A DNA stretch of 14,052 nucleotides from Acidobacteriota bacterium (GTDB lineage Bacteria; Acidobacteriota; Terriglobia; Acidiferrales; UBA7541). The notes below the pieces were generated by a model, which did no database searches, was not told where the DNA came from, and saw only the letters and a program-made list of their open reading frames with translations. Each line of letters starts with the position of its first letter. Position 1 is the stretch's first letter. A program made the position numbers and the translations under genes. The stretch covers positions 1 through 14,052 of the forward strand of contig JAGWRH010000172.1 of assembly GCA_028876695.1 (NCBI GenBank), read 5' to 3'. This document shows positions 1 to 6,481 of this stretch, in pieces.

Positions 1-216
1 CGCGACGTGGCGCGGCGCATTTTGAAGCCGCTGCGAGCGCCACTGGTGTGGGGCGCGCCAATCGGACACACGGAGCGCGCGGCGCTGACGATTCCTCTGG
101 GTGTGCGCGCGGGGCTTTCCGTGCCCGCGCGGGCGGGCGCCTCCGCGACATTGGAAGTGCTAGAACCGGCATGCAAGAGTCCCACGGAAAAACGGCCGGG
201 AAGCCGCAAGCGATGA
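1..216 (+). CDS. LD-carboxypeptidase (peptidase S66), C-terminal end, partial
   Basis: Only the last 71 codons lie in the window; the reading frame is open from base 1. The visible part reads PLVWGAPIGHTERAALTIPL, followed by GVRAGL and a terminal LEVLEPAC. This is the typical C-terminal end of the S66 (LdcA/MccF) serine carboxypeptidases: a strand, a Gly-His pair and then an 'LPLG'-like turn. The His of this GH pair (codon 67-69) is the expected His of the family's Ser-Glu-His triad. The nucleophile Ser and the Glu would lie upstream, outside the window. Family members cut the L,D bond before the terminal D-Ala of murein tetrapeptides in the cytoplasm, giving the tripeptide. The next gene encodes the ligase that uses this tripeptide, which supports the call. 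The TGA stop overlaps the ATG of mpl. The tail after LEPAC is basic and probably unstructured. Confidence 0.8.
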   Translation, partial: RDVARRILKPLRAPLVWGAPIGHTERAALTIPLGVRAGLSVPARAGASATLEVLEPACKSPTEKRPGSRKR

Positions 217-1655
217 CACTCTCCGCTCGAAAATCGCCGGTGCAGCACGTTCACCTGCTCGGGATTGGCGGCGCGGCCATGGCGCCGGTGGCGGGCATGC
301 TCAAAGAGCGCGGATTTCACGTGACGGGAACGGATGTGAACGTTTATCCGCCGGCATCGACGCTGCTGCGTTCGCTGGGAATTTCGTGGAACGAAGGGTA
401 TCGCGAGGAAAATCTCGCGCCCGCGCCGGACCTGGCGGTGATCGGCAACGCGATTTCGCGCGGAAATGCGGAACTCGAACGCATACTCGACGAAAAGATT
501 CCGTACTGCTCGATGCCGCAGCTGCTGGAGGATTACTTCATTCCGGGGCACGATTCCATCGTCGTCGCCGGCACGCACGGAAAAACCACGACTACGGCGA
601 TGACTGCGTGGATTTTTCACTCCGCCGGGCGGCGGCCCGATTTTCTGATTGGCGGAGTGGCGCCGAATTTCGGCGATCGCAGTTACGGTCTCGGCGGCGG
701 GCGAGAGTTCATCATCGAAGGCGACGAATACGATACGGCGTTCTTCGATAAGGGTCCGAAATTCCTGCACTATCATCCCGACGAGCTGATCCTCACTTCG
801 CTCGAATACGACCACGCGGACATTTATCCCGATCTCGCCTCGATCGCGCTGCAATTCCGGCGTCTGGTGAATCTGGTGCCGCGGCGGGGACGGATTTTGA
901 TCTGGGGCGAGAGCCGCGAGCTGAAGGAAGTGGCGGCGAAGGCGTTTTGCCGCGTGGAGACGTTCGGGCTGGCGGCGGATAGCGACTGGTTCGCGGGCGA
1001 TATTGGGTGGCACGACGAGGCGACGGTGTTCCGAGTGGCGCATCAGGGCAGGGAAATCGGCCGGTTTCAGATATCCATGGCCGGGCGGCACAACGTGATG
1101 GACGCGCTGGCGGCGATCGCGATGGCGCACGGCCGAGGGATCGACAGCGAGTCGATTGGGCGGGCGCTCGCGAGTTTCGAGTCCGTGCGCAAGCGCATGG
1201 AAGTGAAAGGCGGCGCGGACGGCGTGCTGGTGGTGGAGGACTTCGCTCATCATCCCACGGCGATTCGGCTGACACTCGAAGCGGCGCGCACGCGCTGGCC
1301 GGGACGAAAAATCTGGGCGGCGGTCGAGCCACGGTCGAATACCATGCGGCGCAAGATCTTTCAAGACGCGCTGCCCGAATCCCTTGCGCTTGCGGACGCG
1401 GTGCTGTTCGGCCCGGTGAACCGCGCGCAACTGATCGAGGAAGACGAACGGCTCTCGCCCGAAGCGATTGCCGCGTCGCTACGGGCGCTAGGTCGCGAAA
1501 GCCGCGCATTCGATTCCGCCGACGCGATTGCCGCGCATCTTGGGACGAACGCCGCGCCGGGCGATTTGGTGCTGGTGATGTCCAACGGCGGATTCGATGG
1601 GCTGACCGCAAAACTTCTCGAAAAATTGCAAGCGCGCGCCGGTGTCCGCGCCTGA
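213..1655 (+). CDS. mpl: UDP-N-acetylmuramate:L-Ala-gamma-D-Glu-meso-DAP ligase
   Basis: A 480-residue Mur-ligase-family protein (E. coli Mpl is about 457). It attaches recycled murein tripeptide to UDP-MurNAc using ATP in the cytoplasm, bypassing MurC, MurD and MurE. The N-terminal UDP-binding motif HLLGIGG is at 14-20, followed by DVNVYPPASTLL (41-52) and GNAISRGN. The central ATP-binding domain has the P-loop GTHGKTTT (120-127), EGDEYD (169-174) and SLEYDHAD (196-203). The C-terminal domain has FAHHPTAI, EPRSNTM and VMSNGGF. VYPP-STLL, EPRSNTM and VMSNGGF distinguish Mpl from MurC. I chose the ATG at 213 because it overlaps the upstream stop (ATGA), has GGGAAG 9 bp before it and places HLLGIGG at the usual distance. 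An in-frame ATG at 171 would add 14 residues. The gene is translationally coupled to the LD-carboxypeptidase and sits 2 bp before the M61 peptidase gene. Confidence 0.95.
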   Translation: MTLSARKSPVQHVHLLGIGGAAMAPVAGMLKERGFHVTGTDVNVYPPASTLLRSLGISWNEGYREENLAPAPDLAVIGNAISRGNAELERILDEKIPYCSMPQLLEDYFIPGHDSIVVAGTHGKTTTTAMTAWIFHSAGRRPDFLIGGVAPNFGDRSYGLGGGREFIIEGDEYDTAFFDKGPKFLHYHPDELILTSLEYDHADIYPDLASIALQFRRLVNLVPRRGRILIWGESRELKEVAAKAFCRVETFGLAADSDWFAGDIGWHDEATVFRVAHQGREIGRFQISMAGRHNVMDALAAIAMAHGRGIDSESIGRALASFESVRKRMEVKGGADGVLVVEDFAHHPTAIRLTLEAARTRWPGRKIWAAVEPRSNTMRRKIFQDALPESLALADAVLFGPVNRAQLIEEDERLSPEAIAASLRALGRESRAFDSADAIAAHLGTNAAPGDLVLVMSNGGFDGLTAKLLEKLQARAGVRA

Positions 1656-1657
1656 CG

Positions 1658-3253
1658 ATGGAGCATAACGGGCGCTCACTCCTCGCGGTGATGCAGCGTT
1701 CCGGGCGCGGATTTTGCCACACGCTGGTCCTGGCGCTGGTGTTCGCTCTGGCGCCCTCCGCGCGTGCAACGATCCGGTACGAAGTTTCGCTGAGACAGCC
1801 GCGGCAGCACCTCTTTCACGTGCGGATGGAAATCCCGGGCGTGAAGCCGGGGGAAGACGTTGCGATGCCGGCGTGGAACGCGTTGTACCAGATTCGCGAC
1901 TTCGCGTCTCACCTGAGCGATGTGGAGGTGGCGCGACTTTCAAGCGGAGACGCGGCGGCGCATTTTACCGTCGCGCGGGAGCTGGATAAGCAGGACTGGT
2001 CGCTCGAAACGAATGACCCGAATTCAGCGGGCACGCAGCAGGACGAAGCCGTTACATATTCCGTGGAATGGAACGAGGCGGGACCGTTTAGTACGCAGCT
2101 CGACGAGCATCACGCCTTCATCAATCTGGCGGAAATTTTAATGTACGTGCCGGACCGGCGCGGCGAGAGCGTGGAAGTGGATTTCGACGATGTACCGTCG
2201 GGTTGGCGCGTGGTGGCCGAATTGCCGCCCGGCGCACAAGCCGATTCGTTCACGGCGACGAGTTATGACGCGCTCGTCGATGCGCCAGTGGAAGCGGGCA
2301 AGTTCGATCAGTTTGGCTTCGACAACGGAGGGGCGCATTTTCGCGTGGTCGTGGACGCGCGCGAGTGGGACAAGGCGCTGCTCGACGAAGCGCTGCACCG
2401 GATCACCGGATATGAGCTGAAGCTGATGGGAGGCCCGCCGTTCCCGGAATATACATTCATATTTCACATCGGTCCGTATTCGGACGCGGGCGGCGGCGGA
2501 ATGGAGCACATGAATTCGACGGCGATTGCCGCAACGTCAACCAGCAGCGCCGCGGCGGTTGCCGCGCACGAATTCTTTCATGCGTGGAACGTCAAGCGGA
2601 TTCGCCCGCGGTCGCTCGAACCGGCGGATTTTTCGAAGGAGCAGTACACTCGCGCGCTGTGGTTCGCCGAAGGCGTGACGAGCACCTACGCCGCGTACAC
2701 GCTGGTGCGCACGGGTTTATGGACGCGCGAGCAGTTCTATTCGGATCTGGCGGCACAGATTTCCGAGCTGCAATCGCGGCCCGCGCGAGAATGGCAGAGC
2801 GCGGAAGAATCGAGCCTCGATGCGTGGTTCGAGAAGTATGACGATTACAATCGTCCCAGCCGCAGCATCTCGTATTACAACAAGGGCCAGATTCTCGGCG
2901 TGATGCTCGATCTGGCGATTCGCGATGCGACGGATAATCGGAAGTCTCTCGATGATGTGATGCGGCGCATGAATCAGGAATACGCGAAGGGCGGCCGCTA
3001 TTACGACGACAGCCGGGGAGTGCTCGACGTGGTGAACGAAGTTGCCGGAAAGGATTTCAACGACCTCTTTAGCAGATTCGTTTCCGGAACCGGCGAGATT
3101 CCGTACGATCAGTTTCTTTCGATCGCCGGCCTGCAACTGAATTTGAGCACCTCGCCGTCCGGCGATGTGACCGCGATGATCCGTGAAGCGCCGCATCCCA
3201 CTTCGCGCCAGCGCCGCATCCGCGATGGAATTCTGCACGGAACGACAGAATGA
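1658..3253 (+). CDS. Secreted M61-family metallopeptidase, no PDZ domain
   Basis: A 531-residue predicted exported zinc aminopeptidase of the M61 (glycyl aminopeptidase) family. A signal peptide covers about residues 12-37 (hydrophobic LVLALVFALAP, then SARA before TIRYEV). The N-terminal beta domain runs to about 260. The catalytic part has GGMEH (280-284), the zinc motif HEFFH (304-308) in the family signature HEFFHAWNVKRIRP, and the third zinc ligand E338 in WFAEG. A helical region ends near GEIPYDQFL. M61 proteins usually continue into a PDZ domain and reach about 600 residues or more. Here the protein stops after a short basic tail, so the PDZ domain is absent. The ATG at 1658 lies 2 bp after the mpl stop; an ATG at 1691 would give a shorter, more standard signal peptide. 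Neither has a good ribosome-binding site. The stop overlaps the next start (ATGA). Peptide substrates are unknown; the context suggests an envelope role. Confidence 0.87.
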   Translation: MEHNGRSLLAVMQRSGRGFCHTLVLALVFALAPSARATIRYEVSLRQPRQHLFHVRMEIPGVKPGEDVAMPAWNALYQIRDFASHLSDVEVARLSSGDAAAHFTVARELDKQDWSLETNDPNSAGTQQDEAVTYSVEWNEAGPFSTQLDEHHAFINLAEILMYVPDRRGESVEVDFDDVPSGWRVVAELPPGAQADSFTATSYDALVDAPVEAGKFDQFGFDNGGAHFRVVVDAREWDKALLDEALHRITGYELKLMGGPPFPEYTFIFHIGPYSDAGGGGMEHMNSTAIAATSTSSAAAVAAHEFFHAWNVKRIRPRSLEPADFSKEQYTRALWFAEGVTSTYAAYTLVRTGLWTREQFYSDLAAQISELQSRPAREWQSAEESSLDAWFEKYDDYNRPSRSISYYNKGQILGVMLDLAIRDATDNRKSLDDVMRRMNQEYAKGGRYYDDSRGVLDVVNEVAGKDFNDLFSRFVSGTGEIPYDQFLSIAGLQLNLSTSPSGDVTAMIREAPHPTSRQRRIRDGILHGTTE

Positions 3254-3987
3254 TTCGCACCGTTGCCGTTGTGCTCTTTTGCGCCCTTTCCATCCTGCTG
3301 ATTCTTCCGTTGTTGATTTTGTGGACGGCCATCAGCGGCAATCCGGAATTCATGTTCTCGAGCGCAATGAAATTCATCCGGCTTGCAGCGCGAGGAGCAG
3401 GAATTCGCGTTCACGTCGAAGGCACGGAAAATATCCCCGCGCAACCGTGCGTGTTTGCGAGTAATCACGCCTCCAACGCGGACCCGCCGGTGCTGGTGCC
3501 GGCGATCCCGCGGCGCGTAAGCATCCTGGTGAAGCGGGAGCTGTATCGCATTCCGATTTTGGCAACGGGCATGCATCAAGCAGGATTCGTGGCCGTGGAT
3601 CGCGGGGCGAAAGAAGGTTCGATGAATCTGGACGAAGTGGCCGAACATCTGAAGCGCGGACTGTCGTTTCTGGTGTTCGCTGAAGGGACGCGCAGTCCGG
3701 ACGGCCGCCTGCGGCCATTCAAGAGAGGCGCGGCGCTGATGGCGATTCATGCGGGCGTGCCAATCGTGCCGGTGGCCGTGGCGGGCACGCCGGCGATTAT
3801 GCCGAAAGGGGATTGGAAGCTGCATCCGGGAGAAGTGTCCATACGATTTTGCCCTCCGATTGATGCATCCGAGTACACATTCGAGCAGCGGTCGGAATTG
3901 ATCGATCGCGTGCAGGCCGAAGTTGCGGAGGCGCTGCCGCCGGAGCAGAAGCCGCTGCCGCCGGCCGGCGATGGCGTGAGCCCCTGA
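3250..3987 (+). CDS. plsC: 1-acyl-sn-glycerol-3-phosphate acyltransferase (PlsC/LPLAT family)
   Basis: A 245-residue membrane-bound acyltransferase, close to the usual family length. It transfers a fatty acyl chain from acyl-ACP or acyl-CoA to lysophosphatidic acid, giving phosphatidic acid at the inner membrane. An N-terminal membrane segment spans about residues 5-28. The catalytic HX4D motif is NHASNAD (H73, D78). Motif III, FAEGTRSPDG, carries the glycerol-phosphate-binding EGTR at 145-148. Motif IV is VPIVPVAVAGT (170-180). The start is fixed by the ATGA overlap with the upstream M61 gene, which implies translational coupling. The C-terminus is Pro-rich and probably disordered. Other LPLAT-family activities, such as lyso-ornithine-lipid acylation, cannot be excluded from the sequence. 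Confidence 0.88.
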   Translation: MIRTVAVVLFCALSILLILPLLILWTAISGNPEFMFSSAMKFIRLAARGAGIRVHVEGTENIPAQPCVFASNHASNADPPVLVPAIPRRVSILVKRELYRIPILATGMHQAGFVAVDRGAKEGSMNLDEVAEHLKRGLSFLVFAEGTRSPDGRLRPFKRGAALMAIHAGVPIVPVAVAGTPAIMPKGDWKLHPGEVSIRFCPPIDASEYTFEQRSELIDRVQAEVAEALPPEQKPLPPAGDGVSP

Positions 3988-4038
3988 GATTTGCCGCTGG
4001 CATGGAAAGTCGGCGGCCGTTCTGGCCCAGCCTCGTGC

Positions 4039-4047
4039 TGATATACT
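4039..4047 (+). promoter_or_regulatory. Extended -10 promoter candidate for the MBL-fold hydrolase gene
   Basis: TGATATACT matches an extended -10 (TG-n-TATAAT, one mismatch). It lies in the 104-bp gap between plsC and the hydrolase gene. Transcription would start near 4054, giving a leader of about 38 nt. I see no good -35 hexamer at 16-18 bp, but an extended -10 can compensate for that. The assignment is inferred from sequence only. Confidence 0.45.
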
Positions 4048-4091
4048 TGCGGGGAATCGCGAAGCCACGCTGCGCATCGTGAAACGTCACA

Positions 4092-4796
4092 ATGGCGACG
4101 AAGCTGATCCACGAAATCCTTCCGGTGGGCATGCTGCAATGCAATTGCTCGATTTTGGGCGATCCGGAATCGCGCGAAGCGATCGTGATCGATCCTGGCG
4201 ATGAGGTGGAGCGCATTCTGGAAGTGATCCGGCGGCATCGGCTCAAGGTGCGCGCCATCGTCAGCACGCACACGCACATCGACCACGTGGGCGGACTCGC
4301 GGCGCTGCAGCGCGCCACCGGCGCGCCCGTGTTGATCCACGAGGACGATCTGGCGCTCTACCATTCGCTTGATACGCAGGCGGGATGGCTGGGAATTCCA
4401 ACGCCGGAGCTCGTCCGCGCGCCCGATTTCCTTAAGGAGGGGGATACGCTGCGCTGGGGCGATTTCACCGCGCAGGTGCTGCATACGCCTGGACACACGC
4501 AGGGGAGCATCAGCCTGGTTTTCAACTCCGCCGGCGATGCGACAGCGAAAGCCCGATCCACGGCCGCTGCAACGCCTCACGATGACGTCGCCAATGCCGA
4601 TCGATTGATCGCGGGCGACACGCTTTTTCAGGGCAGCATTGGACGGACGGATCTTCCCGGCGGGTCATACCCGCAAATCATTGATTCCATTCGTGAGAAG
4701 CTGCTTGTCCTGCCCGACAATACGATCGTTATTCCCGGCCACGGACCGAAAACGACGATCGGCGCCGAGCGCGCCCACAATCCGTTCCTTCGGTAA
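4092..4796 (+). CDS. Metallo-beta-lactamase-fold hydrolase, glyoxalase II-like
   Basis: A 234-residue cytoplasmic metallohydrolase of the glyoxalase II-like group (GloB/YcbL type). The metal-binding motif THTHIDH gives H60, H62, D64 and H65. Further ligands are H135 in HTPGH, D176 in IAGDTLF and H217 in VIPGHG. FQGSIGRTDLPGGS after the Asp ligand is typical of YcbL-like proteins. The large substrate-binding helical domain of classical glyoxalase II is absent, so the substrate is probably a small thioester or related ester rather than strictly S-lactoylglutathione. An insertion of about 25 residues rich in Ala, Asp and Thr (about 146-170) lies just before the strand carrying D176. The ATG at 4092 has only a weak ribosome-binding site, but the KLIHEILPVGMLQCNCSIL opening fits the family N-terminus. 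It follows plsC by 104 bp with its own promoter candidate. Confidence 0.85.
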   Translation: MATKLIHEILPVGMLQCNCSILGDPESREAIVIDPGDEVERILEVIRRHRLKVRAIVSTHTHIDHVGGLAALQRATGAPVLIHEDDLALYHSLDTQAGWLGIPTPELVRAPDFLKEGDTLRWGDFTAQVLHTPGHTQGSISLVFNSAGDATAKARSTAAATPHDDVANADRLIAGDTLFQGSIGRTDLPGGSYPQIIDSIREKLLVLPDNTIVIPGHGPKTTIGAERAHNPFLR

Positions 4797-5177
4797 AGTT
4801 TTGGCGTCAATCAGGCGAATCTAACGGCGAGAAACCCACGGGTAGTCCTAGGACTATCTGTTGCAGCCCTTGGAACAACCGCACGCAGCGTTTCTTTACT
4901 TGTCCATCGGCCAAAAAGATAATCGCTGTGCCATTCGGCGCAAGATTCAACGCTCATTTCGCCGTCGCCTGGGCGCTTGCAGCAGGCTCGCGGCGCGGGA
5001 GAGCGTGGCCGGACCGAAGTGCGAGTCGGTGAAGCTGAGGTACAATTTTGGAAACAGCGTTACGGCTGGCGAAATCAGGCAGCGATTTCGCGCCATCCAA
5101 TTCATTATGAAGTGCGGCCGAACGCCGCGACCTTTTCGGCAAGTTTGTGATTCGGACAGCGCTTGGGAGATAGAGCC
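4797..5177. other. 381-bp stretch without a convincing gene
   Basis: Neither strand carries a protein with recognisable family features here. The one long open frame begins at a TTG, is Arg-rich and has no ribosome-binding site. Visible structure is a perfect palindrome at 4843-4856 and an isolated TACAAT (5041-5046) that could be a -10 for the LRV gene but lacks a -35. I see no terminator with a T-run after the hydrolase gene, and no tRNA-like fold. Confidence 0.6.
4843..4856. promoter_or_regulatory. Perfect 14-bp palindrome, possible operator
   Basis: The sequence tagtcctaggacta equals its own reverse complement. It lies about 47 bp after the hydrolase stop and about 320 bp before the LRV gene, in the largest gap of the left half. 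A perfect dyad of this size with no loop suits a site for a dimeric DNA-binding protein better than an RNA hairpin. The binding protein and the regulated gene are unknown. Confidence 0.4.
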
Positions 5178-5744
5178 ATGAGACGTTCAGATCTCGTTCG
5201 CAACTCTCCGAGAGGGAAGAGTGCGCGTACTTCGCAAATCGTCTTTGGTGAACGGCAGCACCTGCTGCGCGTGCTCGACTCGGTCGAGCGCAGCGCCTTG
5301 CCCGCGGCGCGGCTGGAGCAGGAGCGCCGAATCATCGAGCAACTGATCCACGCTCGGACGCAGGAGCTGAATCGGATCAACGCCGGTTGGGACGAAAAGA
5401 TCGGCCAGGTGCTCAGCGCGGAGGTGAAACCGGACGCGCTCGATCAGCTTTCGCGGCAGGCGCCGAAGGAGGATTACTACCTTCTGCGGCTGATCAGCGA
5501 GCATCCCAAGGTTCCAGCCAAGACGCTCAACCGACTGTCGCATCACCCGTACGCCGCGATTCGCGAGAACATCGCGAGACACCCGAATAGCGACGCCGCG
5601 ACGCTTTCACGCCTGAGCCGCGACCGCAGCCAACCACTGTGGTATCTAGTGGCCTTCAATCCGAATGCGCCGGCTCCCCTGCGCAAGAAATTGCAAGAGC
5701 GCATGCGGCGCCTCGGGGAACGCTCCGCGACGGCTACGCAATAG
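5178..5744 (+). CDS. Leucine-rich-variant (LRV) repeat protein
   Basis: A 188-residue soluble protein with no signal peptide or membrane segment. Residues 1-95 are charged and mostly helical; 40-70, rich in Glu, Arg and Leu, may form a short coiled coil. Residues 100-175 contain about three degenerate LRV-type helical repeats of about 24-26 residues, with recurring 'HP/NP' turns: ISEHPKVPAKTLNRLSHHP, IARHPNSDAATLSRLSRD and VAFNPNAPAPLRKKL. LRV/HEAT-like repeats usually mediate protein contacts. No catalytic motif is visible, so the function is unknown. I chose the ATG at 5178 because GGGAGA lies 8 bp upstream; a TTG at 5163 would lie on top of that site. The gene is monocistronic in this window and convergent with the DinB-fold gene. 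Confidence 0.75.
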   Translation: MRRSDLVRNSPRGKSARTSQIVFGERQHLLRVLDSVERSALPAARLEQERRIIEQLIHARTQELNRINAGWDEKIGQVLSAEVKPDALDQLSRQAPKEDYYLLRLISEHPKVPAKTLNRLSHHPYAAIRENIARHPNSDAATLSRLSRDRSQPLWYLVAFNPNAPAPLRKKLQERMRRLGERSATATQ

Positions 5745-5754
5745 GCGCGCAGCC

Positions 5755-5810
5755 CGCAGTTCAAAGGACTCCATACACCGGAAATTCCGCCGACGGTTCG
5801 TGGAACTGCG
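5755..5810. terminator. Inverted repeat between convergent genes, possible weak terminator
   Basis: cgcagttc (5755-5762) and gaactgcg (5803-5810) are perfect 8-bp inverted arms. The 40-bp loop contains a smaller dyad, ggaaattcc. The element lies in the 93-bp gap between the LRV stop (5744) and the DinB-fold stop (5838), where a bidirectional terminator would be expected. There is no T-run on either side, so intrinsic termination is doubtful. Confidence 0.25.
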
Positions 5811-5837
5811 TTGATGCGCGAATGGCGCGGCTCCTGC

Positions 5838-6470
5838 CTATTTTCCGGCAGGCGGAGCGGCCGGATTTGCGAGGGGCCGGTTTCGGCTCGCAGGCGGAAC
5901 GATTCCATTGTCCCGCAGGTACTCCACCATCTGTCCGTAATGATCGTTGGCGTGGACGCAGGCGAAGATGGCGATCGACGCGCGAGTGTTCAAGAACGGC
6001 GTCGGCGAGTTGGTGAGCCGCTCGAAGGCATTCGCGTCCGTAATCGAAGCGATGGCCTTGTGGCCCTCGGCAAAAGATTCGCGCAGGTACTGCATGATCT
6101 GCGCCTTGGTCTTGATCGAGTCGGGACCGTTTTCCTGTTCGAAGTAATTGGGGGCTTTGGCAGGCGGCTGGCCCAGGATCGAGCCGAAGAACCGGTCGTT
6201 CGCGGTGGCGACGTGCTTCACTTGCTGCGCGAAGGTGCGCACGCCTTTGAAGTCTCCGTTGGTGGGCGCGAAATCGTACTTGTCTTCGGGCATGGCGTCC
6301 GCCGCGCCCTCGAATTCGCGCTCGACAATGGTGAGCTGCGTATCGAGAGTCGATCGAAGCGTCGCCGGGCCTGCCGGCATTCGCATTGGCGACCGCTGCT
6401 GCGCGAGAGCTGGGATTGCACCGAACGCGCTCATCACGATTATGGCTGCTGTTGCGAGTGCCGTCTTCAT
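5838..6470 (-). CDS. Exported DinB-fold (DinB_2/YfiT-like) protein
   Basis: A 210-residue protein. Residues 1-24 are a signal peptide (MKTALATAAIIVMSAFG, then IPALAQ). The mature part is a four-helix-bundle DinB superfamily domain. The three His that usually bind the metal are visible: H86 in QVKHVATAND, and H173 and H177 in HANDHYGQM. The closing segment MVEYLRDNGIVPP is typical of this family. DinB-fold proteins include thiol S-transferases and hydrolases, but most are cytoplasmic; the substrate of this exported one cannot be told. The C-terminus is Pro/Ala-rich. The ATG at 6470 is preceded by AGGAGG (complement of 6477-6482) at 6 bp; an upstream in-frame start would read through the HAD gene end and disrupt the signal peptide. 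It lies 11 bp after the HAD phosphatase stop, so the two are probably co-transcribed. Confidence 0.82.
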   Translation of the reverse strand: MKTALATAAIIVMSAFGAIPALAQQRSPMRMPAGPATLRSTLDTQLTIVEREFEGAADAMPEDKYDFAPTNGDFKGVRTFAQQVKHVATANDRFFGSILGQPPAKAPNYFEQENGPDSIKTKAQIMQYLRESFAEGHKAIASITDANAFERLTNSPTPFLNTRASIAIFACVHANDHYGQMVEYLRDNGIVPPASRNRPLANPAAPPAGK

Positions 6471-6481
6471 TCCCGTCCTCC

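Noticed and set aside
1007..1657. Possible 217-codon N-terminal extension of the M61 peptidase frame inside mpl
   Set aside because: The extension is an out-of-frame reading of conserved mpl sequence, is Arg-rich, and would bury the signal peptide of the peptidase.
793..1722. Long open frame (309 codons) on the minus strand across mpl
   Set aside because: It is antisense to a clear mpl, rich in Arg, Pro and Ser, and shows no family motif. GC-rich codon bias leaves such frames open by chance.
4861..5181. 106-codon frame in the mid-window gap
   Set aside because: It starts with TTG, has no ribosome-binding site, is Arg-rich without any motif, and overlaps the start of the LRV gene.
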